Source of the DNA: Talpa occidentalis
Taxonomy: Eukaryota > Chordata > Mammalia > Eulipotyphla > Talpidae
Direction: 5' to 3'
Assembly: GCF_014898055.3 (NCBI RefSeq)
Contig: NW_023603184.1
Location: forward strand, 29,552,808-29,616,807
DNA: 64,000 bases
Shown here: piece after piece, positions 1 to 11,560 of the stretch
Layout of the letters: every line of letters starts with the position of its first letter
Numbering within the stretch: position 1 is the stretch's first letter
Notes under the pieces: model-generated
The model's database searches: none
What the model was told of the DNA's origin: nothing
The model's input: the letters and a program-made list of their open reading frames with translations, nothing else
Translations under genes and position numbers: made by a program

Positions 1-1080
1 TCTAACTTTTTAATTTTACTTGCAGGCATAATTTGCTGACCCCCCCAAGACTGTTCCAACATGGAATCAGAATGATCACAGTGCTGAGATTTTTCCTCCC
101 CTACTTTTGTGCCTGGCATGCTGTAAATATATTGTTCTCGACTAAAATTGCAATTCTGGGTGTGTACAGTGTCACCATGGTTAAATTGCTGATACAGAAG
201 AATTCTGTTTAGGGTATCATCATTGATAGAGGGTGAAACGTGTGCTCGTTTGAAATTTCTTTTTCTGTCTTTTTCAGGAAACTCATAATAACAAAAAGAT
301 CTTCATCAGGATAGTAGCATATTTTATTTAACCTAAAACTGTTGAATTAATAGGAACACACTGGAGGAAGATACAACATAGGGCAAGATTTCTTTTTTAA
401 AAGCCACAAACATAAATCTTTATTAAGAATGTTCACCTTTGCAGTTCTGTCAATGGCTTTTTGTTGCTGCTTAACCACACTCTTGCTTTTACTTATGTCA
501 TTATTTATTCATCTATTTACTTATTTACTAGTCACGGAGAAAACCAGTCTGTAAAAATTTGCCCTTTGGCCCATGATGGATGCTAACAATCAGTTTCTCA
601 CTTCAGGTGTCTGTTTATATCAAGATCAGTGGGACAAGGTGGAGGGTTGTTGAGCACTGGGGGTGGCCAGGGCATGAAAGGTTAGAACCTATAATCCCCA
701 GAGAAGATAAAAAGATATAAATCTATGTTATCTTAATAAACTTATTGGGGGGTGAGGGGGAAAGAGAAAGGAAAAAAAAAAGTTCACTGGCCTTATGCAT
801 TCTTAGCTCTGATGTATTCTAAAACTCACATTTTCCCCACTACCCCACATTGCTAATTTCTTAAATGATCTGGCTCTCAATTGCCTTTTAAACCCTTAAA
901 ACCTATAGGAGCATTCAAAACAAAATAAAATTTAAAACCCAATCTTATTCTTGAGTACTACTTTTCCATCGTTATAAACATTCAGATACATTTTTAACAA
1001 AAAAGATACAGAAGAGCTAAGGAAATTTTAAAAAAGCTATATGCCCTTCCTGCCCATCCATCCATGTCCCTGTTCCCTTC
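1..1080. other. Unique AT-rich DNA, no feature recognised
   Basis: I see no ORF of note, no recognisable transposon and no convincing promoter here. There are scattered A- and T-runs (for example near 765-781) and ordinary intergenic composition. Confidence 0.5.
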
Positions 1081-1500
1081 CCCCCAAAGAGAAAATGAAA
1101 TTTTCTTAAAGGGAGATTCAGTTTGCCTTTGGAGACAGCAGAAGTGAACTTTAAAGATAATGTGCTTTACTTGTGTGCAAGGATTTCTAATCACCCCTCT
1201 TTGGCTGGCTTGGAAAATTAAACCTGCTGAGTCCTGTGTACAATCAGATGTGCATGGTTCCTCATTGCTTTGAACAGTTCCAGATCCTTAGTAATTTGAG
1301 TTTATCTCAAAAATTACTGAACTGCACGGCAAGAAATTAAACTAAAAATTACGTTCATCCGTCACCTTTTATGAGCCATGAAAAACTACATGGGGAATAA
1401 ATCTTTGCAAGCAAGACAGTTTCTGTTATAAGTGGTTCTTCTCACTTGAAATGCATTAATATTCAAAACCATAACCTGTCGCTGTGCTCAGCTTTGTGTG
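1080..1500. other. Single-copy block with conserved-element character
   Basis: A repeat-free stretch of balanced composition, with AT-rich patches between short GC patches and several ATTA/TTAAT homeodomain-type cores (for example near 1336-1350 and 1454-1461). Such texture is common in conserved non-coding elements, but conservation cannot be judged from one sequence. Confidence 0.25.
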
Positions 1501-1623
1501 AGAAGGGGAACAAATCAATCCCCTCCTTCTGTTTACCTCCTTGATTAACACTGTTCAGGTCTGTGCCTGGGGTTGGGAAGTAATGCCGCTTCTCTCTTAA
1601 AGGGGTAGGTGCTCAGAATACCA

Positions 1624-1637
1624 GCCCCCCCCCCCCC
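1624..1637. repeat. Poly-C run
   Basis: An uninterrupted run of about 14 C residues, likely length-polymorphic and prone to sequencing error. Confidence 0.9.
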
Positions 1638-1682
1638 TTACCTCCCCTACACACAAAGAGGGAGCCTTCTTTGTTTTGTGAG

Positions 1683-1850
1683 TCTACTATGAACCATGTG
1701 CAGCCACCCACAATTCCAAGAGCGTTTTGTTATCCTCACTATCTGGTAACAACAAAGCTCAGAGAAACTCTGGAAAGCTTACATAGTTGGTATCTGTGGG
1801 CCAGATCAGAATCCAGCTCAGTCTAACTCCAAAGGCTTCTTGGAATCCTC
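1683..1850 (+). mobile_element. MIR SINE relic
   Basis: The order of degenerate motifs fits the MIR core and 3' part: a TTATCCTCA-type segment, then AAGCTCAGAGAAACT, then an 'acttacatagttggta' segment and a CAGAATCCAG segment. The family is ancient in mammals and this copy is far too diverged to be mobile. Confidence 0.65.
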
Positions 1851-2620
1851 CATGACACCCTTCAAAAAACAATCAAAGGCAGCAAGAAAAAGGATGCCTC
1901 AAGCAACTGGAGACCTTCAAGCGCCTCAGAGTGGGAAATGGAGAATTCTGCCTATTACCAGTTCCTAAAGACAGCTCCTCCACGTCGCCCACAGTTTGCC
2001 CAGAAGTCAGAGCGAGCTGTTCACTCTGTGTGTGATCATGTGAGTTGTGAGTGGGAGGGTGCGATGGGTGAGTCATGCCATGTGCCCCCACACAGCCCTC
2101 ACGAGTATATGGGAGCTCCCACCTCAGCCCCTGCTGGAGCAGAGCATGTCTTCCTGGATGGCAAGAGTCCTCCCTTCCCTACCTCTGAGTCCTTATGAAA
2201 GCCTGAATAAGTGTCTGTCAAGCAGAAACTCACTCTCTCTACCCTCTGCAGGAAGTCAGGGCACAGTCTCCTTGGCAGGACACGAATCACACGGCATCAC
2301 TAGCTCTTTGTAGCTTTCTGCTAGGACCCTAGATTTTGGTTGGTGCTCAGGGGAAGAAATCAGGGAACAACTCCAAATTCAACAGGACTTTCAAGCAGCA
2401 GTTTCTGTTGGTATCTGTGTTTCATGACAGGAAAGTTTAGAGTCTTTGTCACAACCAAGACGACTTCTTGATAAATAATCAAGGCTGTGACTTTCCCTGG
2501 GATTCCTGGTGACCCCTGTCTCCATTGAGCAGTCTGCAGGTCCCTTCTGTGTGATACCCTGTGACAACTTTTGTAGAAGGTGTAATATTATGAAGGACAT
2601 TCTCCTCTCCAGCCACAGCC
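1850..2620. other. Unique DNA
   Basis: Several short open frames (up to 88 codons) overlap here on both strands, with no domain, signal peptide or exon structure, and I treat them as chance. No repeat is recognised. Confidence 0.45.
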
Positions 2621-2624
2621 CAGG

Positions 2625-2662
2625 GGTCCAGTGGTTAGGCTCCTGGTGTCCACTCTGCAGCG
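2625..2662 (+). other. tRNA-Glu-like relic (possible old SINE head)
   Basis: The segment GGTCCAGTGGTTAGG matches 14 of 15 positions of the D-arm/A-box region of mammalian tRNA-Glu, and is followed by a CCACTCTGCAG segment as in tRNA-Glu-derived SINE heads. No B box follows. It is either a tRNA pseudogene fragment or the head of an older SINE unrelated to the main family of this window. Confidence 0.35.
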
Positions 2663-3230
2663 TCCCTCACATCTCCAGCCTCTACCTTTGCGGGTCTATC
2701 ATACTTATCTTGCCAATCAGCTTCCCAGTATCTTCTTATCAGCAGCTAAGCCTTGCCTGAGGAAACTCAAACAACTGGGCCAAATGGTATCATGTTTCAA
2801 ACCATCACTTTGCAAGGTTTAGTTGGGTTCTCAATACTACATGGGGAGAGTTACCTTGCTGTGATTTTCCTTAGGTACTGACCTGAAATTTTTCCACTGC
2901 TCCTGGGATCACAATCATCCTTATTCATGCAGCAGGCTTCTAAAGAAATGATTCTGAACTTCTCAAACAAAGGTAGGGGCCATGCTTCATTGACATTTGT
3001 GTTAATAACGTGTTGAAAATGATTGAAATGAGCAAGCAGAATAAAACTGCTTAGCCTGGACCCCCTGCGCATTCAGTGCCTACACCATAAATCCTAGTCA
3101 AGGAGGCTAATTTAAAGTGAGCACTGGACCATTTTCAAAGTCCGATGATCTGCACCTTCACAGAGGGGAGGAAAGAAGGAGGAAGTACAAATGGGTGCAG
3201 GATTCACTTATTTATTTATTATAGAGACTT
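2662..3230. other. Unique DNA
   Basis: No ORF above 75 codons and no recognised repeat. A short TTTA repeat lies at about 3210-3222, at the border with the L1 relic. Confidence 0.45.
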
Positions 3231-3442
3231 GTTAAACTTTAATGCTAAAGCAAGGTAAAGACAATATCAGATGGGAAATTGTGGCCAATCTCACATGGGA
3301 ATATAGACATAAAAATCCTAAGGAAAATGTATTAAAACATATCCTAAGTAATTTAGCCATATACTAGGGACACAAGGATGGAATAATATTTAAAATCTAT
3401 TAACTTAATTGACATCAACAGATAAAAGGAGAAAAGCCATAT
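3230..3442 (+). mobile_element. Old L1 ORF2 fragment
   Basis: Sequence order matches the L1 ORF2 reverse-transcriptase region (a GGGACACAAGGATGG segment, then AAAATCTATTAAC, then AGATAAAAGGAGAAAA). Multiple stops make it a dead relic. It ends abruptly where an LTR begins, so the LTR seems to have landed in or beside it. Confidence 0.7.
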
Positions 3443-3668
3443 GTGTTAATTTGCTCAGGCTGCCATAACAAATAACCACAAACTTGGTAGCTTAAACAAC
3501 AGAAATTTATTTTCTCACAGTTTTGGAGGGCAAAAGTCCAAGATAAATCATCAGCAGGGTTGCTTTCTCCTGAGGCGTCTCTCCATAGTTCATAGGTGAC
3601 CCCCTTCTTTTTGTCCCTCCTGCAGGCATCTCATTGTGCATAAGTGTGTGAGGTTTCTTTCAGAGGGG
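3443..3668 (-). mobile_element. MLT1/MST-type MaLR LTR, antisense
   Basis: It begins TGTTAATTTGCTCAGGCTGC, followed by CATAACAAATAACCACAAAC, the LTR 3' end in reverse. TTAAACAACAGAAATTTATT follows, carrying the reverse-complement polyadenylation region. This is typical of non-autonomous ERVL-MaLR LTRs. Only the 3' part of the LTR is present. Confidence 0.75.
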
Positions 3669-3800
3669 AAGAAAATATTCTAAGATTAAATTGTGGTGAT
3701 GATGGCACAACTCTGTGGCTATACTAAAAAGGAGTGAATTGCACACTTTAAATGGGTGAATTGTATGGTATATGAATTATGATTCATTAACGTGGTTCAA
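3669..3800 (+). mobile_element. Old L1 3' end
   Basis: The pattern 'gtggtgatgatggcacaac', 'gaattgcacactttaaatgg', then a TATGGTATATGAATTATG segment is that of the 3' end of mammalian-wide L1 subfamilies. Together with 3230-3442 it brackets the LTR insertion. Confidence 0.6.
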
Positions 3801-4039
3801 AAAAGATTCGAGGGGAAAATCCTGGAAAGGATAAATGATAGAATAAATAGAAAGCCCATTGCATATTGTCTCCCTTTACATTACTCTAATTATAGGTACT
3901 GTGTTACTAATAGAATATCAACACAGTTGTCACATATTGTTGTAATTATGATGCAGAGGAAAGGCAAGGACTGGTGTCTGTTTTCTATACCAAAATATCC
4001 CCCCTGCCTAGAACAACCCTGGCATGTAGTAAGTGTGGT

Positions 4040-4592
4040 AACTTGCAGAAAATGGGCACACCTTCTTGGCATATTTTCCTATTAAGATGGGGAGGCTATT
4101 TATCCTTTCCTGGAATCTGAGCTTGACCACATGATTTGATTTGGCCAAAAGGACATGAGCAAATGTGATCAAGGCAGGCTTCAAACGTGCTTTGAAAAGC
4201 AAGGCCTGTCCTCACCTAATGCTGAAAAATCTTTCATCATCATGTGAAAAATCCCAGGTTAGACTCTTGAAGGATGGCTAACCTGTCTAACCTTAATGGA
4301 AGCATGGCAGCAATGGAAGCAAGGCTTCCATTAAGCAGGCTTAATGGAAGGCAAATGAGTTGTTCCCAGAAAGGTCCCTTAGACCTCAATCAGGCCTCCA
4401 ACAGTGAGACGTGTGAATAAGGCCATGCCAGACCATCCAGCCCCAGCTGACTGCAGAGGCCACGCCTCCCCCTTCTCTATTCCCAGAAGAATTATCTAGC
4501 CAATTCTCTGAAACATGAACAAATAAGGTTATCGTTTTAGATCACTAAATTTTGGGGTGGTTTGTTATGCAACAATAGATAATTGGAACAGC
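4040..4592 (+). mobile_element. MLT1-like LTR
   Basis: The last 60 bp (about 4528-4588) match the conserved MLT1 3' end: a TTTTAGATCACTAAATTTTG segment, then GGTTTGTTATGCAACAATAG and ATAATTGGAACA. Upstream motifs such as CCATCCAGCCCCAGCTGACT fit the LTR body. The middle (4285-4350) carries a local palindromic duplication. The 5' boundary is approximate. Confidence 0.65.
4292..4350. repeat. 11-mer in direct and inverted copies; perfect hairpin
   Basis: CTTAATGGAAG occurs at 4292-4302 and 4340-4350, and its reverse complement at 4325-4335. The last two form a perfect 11-bp stem with a 4-nt loop (CAGG). It lies inside the MLT1-like LTR and looks like a local rearrangement. Confidence 0.85.
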
Positions 4593-6052
4593 AGGTAGCC
4601 AATAAATATAGAGTGAACGTAGGCAAAGGTATCTGCACACTAGTTGAGGAGGAAAACCTGCACTGGAGGCCAGAAGGGAGGAATGAGCACAACCAAGGAA
4701 GCATGGAGCTAGAAAGAGGTAGGCGAGATGCAGAAGCAACCACCAGTGAAAGAAAGCCCTTTTGGAATTGTGTGTCCTCTACCGTATTTATATGGTTCTT
4801 TAAGTGCACCAGTCTATACATACACATTGGGCCACAAAAGTCAGCTGCAGATGATACCTGATCCAGACAATGCTTTAGACCCCTCCAGTTGCTTTAAACC
4901 TCAAACTCTAGCTCTTCTTTAGTTTTTTTGGACTCAGTCTATTCTAAACTGGCTGGTTTCTGCATTCCCAGCAGAATAGACTGCTTCTGTGGAAAATTTC
5001 TGGCCAGGAGTAAAGACTTAAGACTTTTTTTGAATCCGATTCCCCAGACTTCCTTTCACCCTGAGTGAGGGTGTATTATGGGATGTGTTTCTCTCTACAC
5101 CTGACAATGGGTGAGTGCACTCTGTTGTCAATATAACAGCTTTCTCTCTTCTGTTGGAAAGATGAGGATGAAATTATTTTCCACATACTGCCAGGCAACA
5201 TGAATCAAGCTGCCATACCTTTCCTAAGAGATTCTGTAAGGTGAGATTGAAGATGGCCCCAGAATGCCCTGGAACATAGCACACTACAAGTGTTTCTGGA
5301 GAAGTCTCAGGACCACTTGCCTGAGGGGAGAGGAAGCAGAGCAGCAATGTTCTTATGTTTGGCTCCTTGAGTATAGCAGACCCACCACATACCACGTTAT
5401 ACCTGGTGAGTCAGGTCTGCTTGTTCAAGTAGCTGTCCCAGACCCCAGTCAAGTCCTCAAAGTTTTTGGTCTCACACTCATTTTCCTGACCACAGTGCCA
5501 TTGCTTTTGGCTGCCTCTTGTCTCTCTCACTTAGATGAACTTTTTGGCTCATAAGACTCAATTTTCAGAATTTGAACTCATTCTTTCTTTGAACTTCAGT
5601 GTCCCCCAAAAAACCTCATGGAAGAGGAAGGTGACCAACTCAACACAGTTGCCCAACTTTAAAATAGAAAGTCAGATTCCCAGGAAATCCTTTTGTCTCA
5701 AAATAACCAGGATGGTTGGTCATCCTAGGTAAGAGAGCCCCAGAAAGCTCAGATGGCAGGTTAGCCCCTCCACCCTCTCTTGCAGATGGGGAAACCCACA
5801 TTGAAGCAGCATCCTATAGTGACTGGAAAGGGAATTTGTCATTCAGGGCATTGGTGAATGCACCTCAGCCTGCCATTTTACCTGGTAGGAGCCAAGGAGC
5901 CCTGGTTCCAGATGGATGTCCAGGGGAGCTTGGACAACTTGGTGACCTATTCCCCAAAATAAATGTGTGTCCTTGAATATCTCAAGACTAAGATTAGAAT
6001 AAGAAACTCAAGATGCTAGTTAAAGAAAAGATTTGTTGAAAACCGACTGAGC
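4592..6052. other. Unique DNA
   Basis: No transposon is recognised. Open frames of 86-96 codons occur on both strands without any recognisable domain or plausible exon structure. Confidence 0.4.
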
Positions 6053-6063
6053 AAGAAATAGAG

Positions 6064-6320
6064 GGGCCTCCCTGGTGGTGCAGGCGGTTGAGCGCCGCAC
6101 TGTGAAACTGTCCAGTGCAGTGTCGGTTCCATCCCAGCCAGCTGGCGAGGGTCCCACATGGCGAGCAGACTGTCTCGCCCACTGCTCCCCTCAGCAATGT
6201 ATTTCGCCAGTCTGCCTGGTCTGGTCCATGCTCTGTCTCTGGTGAATCCACTCACCCTCCCATGCATCTGGCCTGTACCCCAGTTCTTGTATAAAAATAA
6301 ATATATCTTAAAAAAAAAAA
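6064..6320 (+). mobile_element. tRNA-derived SINE, full length (type A)
   Basis: The head starts GGGCCTCCCTGGTGG and has an A box (TGGTGCAGGCGGTTGAG). The B box is degenerate (GGTTCCATCCC). The conserved body includes CTGCTCCCCTCAGCA and CTCTGTCTCTGGTGAATCC. It ends in AATAAATATATCTTA plus an A-tail. Flanking duplications AAGAAATAGAG at 6053-6063 and 6319-6329 define the insertion. This is one of 25 copies in the window. Confidence 0.93.
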
Positions 6321-6329
6321 GAAATAGAG

Positions 6330-6855
6330 TTCCTGGAGACTTCTTTAAGTAAAGAGGTTCCCTGAGGTGCCAGGGTTAGGGGTCTGTATAGTCTTTAGGT
6401 CCAGGGTTTGAGAACAAAGGAATTAAACTTTATTGACTGAGAAAGCGAGGAGAGTAGAGTTGGATAAAATCCATTTGTCAGAGTGCTGTCCATTTGTTGT
6501 TGCCGGTTGGGAGCACCCATCAGCTGTAGCTCAGAGGTCATGCAGGGCTTGTGACCATTTCATGGGTGAGTATCTCATGGAGGCTGTGTGCCCACAGCTT
6601 CAATTTGATCCAGTCTGATCTCAAGGTCTTTGTAGCTCCCTTCTTTAATGGGATCAGTTGAAAATTTGTAAAGGGATAGCTCAAGAATGCACAGTCTGGG
6701 GAAATTGGGGGAAAACAAGAACAGACAATGGACCAAGAAAATACACGGCAGCAGGTAGCTGGGCTTAGAGTCATCTGATTTGTTTAACTTCTTGTTCACC
6801 AGCCTGATAAAAATAATGAGAGCAAGAAGTTCTGTCCTTGAGTCCTGACCCTGTC
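6330..6855. other. Unique DNA
   Basis: No recognised repeat. ORFs of up to 78 codons overlap on both strands and look like chance. Confidence 0.4.
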
Positions 6856-6980
6856 CTGAGAAACTTTTTATCTCTTAATCACTTAGGGTGGTTGTAAGAA
6901 CCCAGTGAGACAACATGTAAAGTGCTGACAGTCATGTAGAAAGTTGTCAGTAAATATTATTGTCATTGTTGTTGCTGTTA
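6855..6980 (-). mobile_element. MIR SINE relic, antisense
   Basis: The reverse-oriented MIR core is visible: AGGGTGGTTGTAAGAACCCA, then GAGACAACATGTAAAGTGCT and a GTCAGTAAATATTATT segment. Confidence 0.75.
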
Positions 6981-7830
6981 CTTAAAATCATATCCCAGAA
7001 GAGAATGTTACTAATATAACCTTTGTATGAAAATTTAGGATATGGTGCTAAAGAAACAGTGAAAATCAATGCCACATTAGATACAATGCATATGTATGAA
7101 CCATGGAGATGCTTACTCTCCATAGCAGTAACCAAACCAATATTATTTGATGTGAATTCAACATTGTTCACACAACTTTTGGAAAGAGAGCTTATCTCAT
7201 ATTTAAGATTTTCCCAGTCATGCTTGAAAAAGGGGGGCTGGATGTCTTACTGACACCATTATATGAAGCAAAGTACCTGAGGAAATTGATGAAGAATGCA
7301 CAATGTATATTTTGCCTTTGGCAGCTAACATCTGTTGAGTGCCAACTGATTCAGAGCAGACAGAGTAACAGAGTGAATCCTAGAAACCCATGCTGGTAGT
7401 AAGATCCTTAGGTGATTCTGACACAGCTACACTGGACAATGACTCCTAATGGGTGGGAGTTGAATCTTGATCACTACTTACTCCCACTTGCAGCCCCAAC
7501 ACAGGACTTCCAAGCAGTTGATGCTCCCAAATTTATCATTCTGTCCTTTTGCAGCTGATGCTAAGGATTTGGCTTGCCCAAAATGTCTTTCTCTGGGACC
7601 AGAGACCAACACATGTTTAGTCACTTGAGGTATTCACTTAAACTAGTTTTCACCCTGGTGGTAATGATTAGGGCTGCAAATGCTTTGAAAATGAACAAAT
7701 TTCATGAGGAAAGGAACAAATTAAATCGGTGCAGGCAAGAGACTTCGATTCGATGGAAAAAGCACTTTAAAAACAATTGTCCAGCCTGCTAAGGAAGGTA
7801 CACTTACTCCTCCCAAATTAATGCCATCTG
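6980..7830. other. Unique DNA
   Basis: Nothing recognised. A 76-codon frame at 7023-7253 has no known domain and no splice-like borders. Confidence 0.4.
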
Positions 7831-8110
7831 GTTATCCGCTGTGAGACAAAGGCCCTTCCCAAAGAATGCCCAGTGCTGGAATGAGAACAAGAAATCTAAT
7901 TCGCCACGACACTTCCGTCTCTATTTTAATATGGAAAATCTCAATGAAATGGATTCTGCAAGAACAGATTTTCATTATTGAAAAGCCATGTCAGAATAAA
8001 TTAGCATGAAGAAGAAGCAGAAAAACACTAGATTGGATTATTCAGAGCAATTTGATTATCCACCTATTGGCAAAGTTGTTTCATATGCATTTAGTAGGCG
8101 TTAGAGACAC
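7830..8110. other. Single-copy block with conserved-element character
   Basis: A repeat-free segment with an octamer-like TCATATGCATTTAG (about 8080-8093) and several AT-rich cores embedded in mixed sequence. No ORF. It could be an enhancer-type element. This is an inference from texture only. Confidence 0.25.
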
Positions 8111-8765
8111 TAAGTATTATTCTTCCTGCTAGTGAAAAGGCTGTATTTTCAGTCCTGTATGAGTTTTTAATTGGGAACACTCTCTCTGCTCTTTTCATGT
8201 CCTTTGGTTATTTTACATCTTGGGTCATTCATGATAGGGCAGAGCCATGCTTGGAAGGGGGAATCCACCATTTGCAGCCTTGGAGTCATCACACCTGAGC
8301 ACTTACCAGCAATCTAACTGGAGAACATTGCCCCAGAGGAGAGGGGTGAGCAAAAGGGATACAGAGTGGCAAACTGGGGGCTGTTGGGCAAGACTTGATA
8401 TGCTGCTTTTGTGGGTGGGCTAAGAGGATTGACTCCAGTCACCTGAGCTGCTAGAGTCTTGGAGAGATAGCTAGGGCTGGGGAAATGGCTCATAAATGAG
8501 TATCAATGTGTTGGGGCCTCATAGATAAGCCTGGGCTCTGTTCCCCTAACAGAGTAGGCAAGAGTCTCCCTTTCTTTTCTCCTCCCTCCCCACAAACTTC
8601 TAAGGCTCCCATGGCTGCCCTTGTTAGTCAGATCCACCCACCATTTCTCCAAATTCCACTATGTTCCAGGCTCTTCATTAGTCTCCTTTCCAGCCATTAT
8701 CTACGCATAATCGGTTACTAGAAAATGTATGTATAAAATGGAAAAGCAGCCACACATTTCCTCTT
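8110..8765. other. Unique DNA
   Basis: No repeat or gene recognised. Moderately GC-rich around 8260-8480. Confidence 0.4.
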
Positions 8766-8900
8766 TGTTTTATGACTTTGTCTTTTTGTGCCCAAATTCC
8801 TGGCTAAAGGGCAGGGACTGTGTGTTGTTCATCCAGCAGCTACCCCAGTGTGTGACAGCTGGCAGGTACACAATAATTGTGCAAAAAGTGGAGAAACAAC
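8765..8900 (+). mobile_element. L2 LINE 3'-end relic
   Basis: The typical L2 tail order is present: AAAGGGCAGGGACTGTGTGT, then 'tgttcatccagcagctacc' and CAGTGTGTGACAGCTGGCAG, followed by a degenerate GTACACAATAATTG. Confidence 0.65.
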
Positions 8901-8904
8901 TGGA

Positions 8905-9010
8905 CAATAACCCTGTGGCACTGGTCTTACAGACCCCATTTTATAGACGAGGAAACTCAGTGTTTATGATGTGCCCGTGGACTGCACAATAAGATGGGAA
9001 TTGCAGAGCC
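8905..9010 (+). mobile_element. MIR SINE relic
   Basis: The central MIR signature CCCCATTTTATAGACGAGGA followed by AACTCAG is clear. The rest is degenerate. Confidence 0.65.
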
Positions 9011-10030
9011 TCACCTCACTTGTCCTTCAGCTGATGACCAGGGTGGGTGGATTGAGGGCCAAGCCTTCACGCTGTCTTCCATACAGTAACTCTACGAACC
9101 CTGAGACTTGCTCAGGGAAAAGCCTAGTTTCTTCTGTTCCTTCACCAAGGAAACTTCAATTAAGCCCCATCACTTCCTTACAGGTGGCTTTTCTAAAATG
9201 ACATCTAGAATTTGGCTTCCTCATTCCCCAGAAACTTTCTTGATGTTTCTTTCTGGCTTGAAGGCTTTGCTGGGCGCTGGCTGAACATGGCTCACTGTGT
9301 GTTACTGCTGAGGCTACCACCAGCCTCCATCACTCTCCCTTGCTGCTGTGGGGTTTTTCCCTATAGGATCTGCAGCTCCCAGCACCTGGGCCTCCGGTCT
9401 CTGTCATGGTCTCCAAAACAGCTCTAGAGGTCTGACACAGATTTTCTGTTGCCCAAGACAGTTCAGGGAACCATGATGAGTTTATGAAGTGGGAGGTGGG
9501 GGTAGAGTGGAGCCCAATGCTGGAGGAGCGACTAGGATCACATAGGGAAGAGTTTCATGGATCATGTTATATTATTTTACCGTCTCTGAAGGCAACTGCT
9601 CATTGGGTATCACCCCCAAAATTTATAACCCACCACCTAGGTACATGGGGGTTGGGGTAAAGCTTATTCTCCAAACTGAACTACACTACATAATTTCTAG
9701 TCAATCACAGTATCTCCCCAGAGGCTAGACAGAGAACTGACGCACTTCCCAATGGAGTCTTCTGGCAACCACTACCAATGGACTGGAGAGCCACACCAGA
9801 TGAAATCTATTTGTCATCTGGTACTAGGCAAGCCAGCCATGTCCTTAAGTGGAGAATGATCCTATCATCCAGGTCCCCCAATTTGTCCTCTCCCCTCTTG
9901 TTTCTTTCTAACTCCAGAGATCCATATACAAATAACCCTCTGCTTTAGTCATGCAACTGGTCCCACCCCCATTCCCTGGTCTTACCCCAAAGGACAAACT
10001 CTCACCCTCTTAGAACAACAGCCTCTGTGG
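9010..10030. other. Unique DNA
   Basis: No transposon or gene recognised. Small ORFs (71-76 codons) lack any signature. Confidence 0.4.
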
Positions 10031-10730
10031 CTTTCACAGAGTCCCTGTGCAGAGCCAAACCTCTGGGTTGGAGACAGGTTTTCCTGCTATGCTCGCTCAG
10101 ACTTTGACTAATCAGAGGTCTAATTTTGCTTGCTCCATCAATATCATATGGCAGCGCCCCATTCCATTTCCTGAAGTTGCACAAAGGCAGCATGAAGTCA
10201 GTGGGCATTATGCAGCCGTTAAGCAGAACGGCCCTTCATTAAATGAAAGTTTAGAATTCAGCCGAAAGTTCCATCAGCGCTCCCTGGCTTCCTTTGTTGG
10301 CAGAGAGGGCTCACCGCTTGAGCCTCCCAGGGCTGGAGCTGAGCTGCCGGCTGACTGACAGCTCCGAGGGGCGGTGCGGGGTTCCCACCGCTGCCTCTTG
10401 CCAGGCACCGGGCTGTGGAACTAGGATTCTGCTACAAATCAGAGCAAATGCAGACTGTTGTCACCCATGAGCAGAGGCTGATGTGTGAGGAATTTTAAAG
10501 TGGAGTTTATTCAGTCCCAATTAAATCCCATTTTACAAATTCTACCCGACTCCTCGACAGGAGGAAGCTCATTAAATTTTTTCTCTCTCAGCCAGTCTAG
10601 GTGGCAGTGCCGCGCCGTGCTGGGGGAGCGCCGGCTCTCGAGGAAGGCTGTCAGAGCAGAGTTCTGTGGTTTCTTAGAAATGGCCAAAGGATTTATGTGG
10701 TATAACTAAGTACCAAAAGACAAGGTTATT
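10030..10730. promoter_or_regulatory. Candidate conserved regulatory block
   Basis: A repeat-free block alternating between CpG-containing GC patches (10360-10400 and 10605-10645) and AT-rich homeodomain-type cores (CAATTAAATCC near 10520, CTCATTAAATT near 10567). It lacks a TATA box with coding sequence downstream and is too CpG-poor overall for an island. Texture resembles a developmental enhancer. ORFs of 103 and 74 codons here have no recognisable domain. Confidence 0.35.
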
Positions 10731-11560
10731 TCTGAGCAGGTATCAGAAAATAAAACGACAGGCATGAAATGAGAAAAAAAAAAAATCTTTGAAGAGAAGC
10801 ATTCTAGCAACCCAGGGACTCACAAATCAAAAGAGAAAAGGTTTTTTTCTTTGTCTTTGCTTCTATAAAGAAGGCCAATTCTCTCCAGTCAGGGATACCG
10901 AGTGAGCATTATGGACTTTATAATGGCTCTTGATTAAAGCAATTTTTAAAAGAGCATCACAGAAAAAGCCTCCTGGGTTGTGTTTTAGCTACGGAATGGG
11001 TCTCCAGACTCTTGGTCCATTATTCATTCCACACACACCCGGAATGTGGAAATCATTAGGATACCCTAATGTTAGGATGTCCTCCCTTCCAGTCACCTTT
11101 TTACCATCTTAGGTACCTGAGAAGGCCAACACAGGGGCACAGAACCAAGTTCTCGTATTATACCTGATTTAGAGTCAGCCTCAAATGCTCCCCTGAGTGC
11201 CACCCAGCTTTTCCACCTTTGTAAGCCAGGCTGTACTGCATGCCCCCCTTTGACACTCCTCCAAAAGGCCCAGGCCAGCTTTAAATCCAAGCAGCTACCT
11301 GTTACCCCTCCTCCTTGGATCTTGATGCATCTGTCACTTCTGCAGAGCAAAAGGAGCCTCCCATAAGCCAGGCTTGAATCCCAAGATTCGAGTCTGACAA
11401 TGCACCAGAAAGGGTGAAAAGGGTGATTGGTAAGGAGGGGTCGGGGGTGGGAATTCTCACTTCCACACCTGCTGTTTATCTCTGACCTGTCTTCAGCCTC
11501 CAGGGGTCACAGAAAAGGAACACAGCAGAGGGAGGGGGGAATGTATACCTGTCCTGTCCT
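10730..11560. other. Unique DNA
   Basis: No repeat recognised apart from an A-run near 10772-10786. An 85-codon antisense frame at 11093-11350 has no domain. Confidence 0.4.

Noticed and set aside
6064..6145. Functional tRNA genes at the SINE heads
   Set aside because: A and B boxes are present but the cloverleaf arms do not pair and each head continues into the SINE body, so they are tRNA-derived, not tRNA genes.
10330..10645. CpG island promoter
   Set aside because: CpG is raised only in two short patches; overall length and density are well below island criteria, and no first exon follows.
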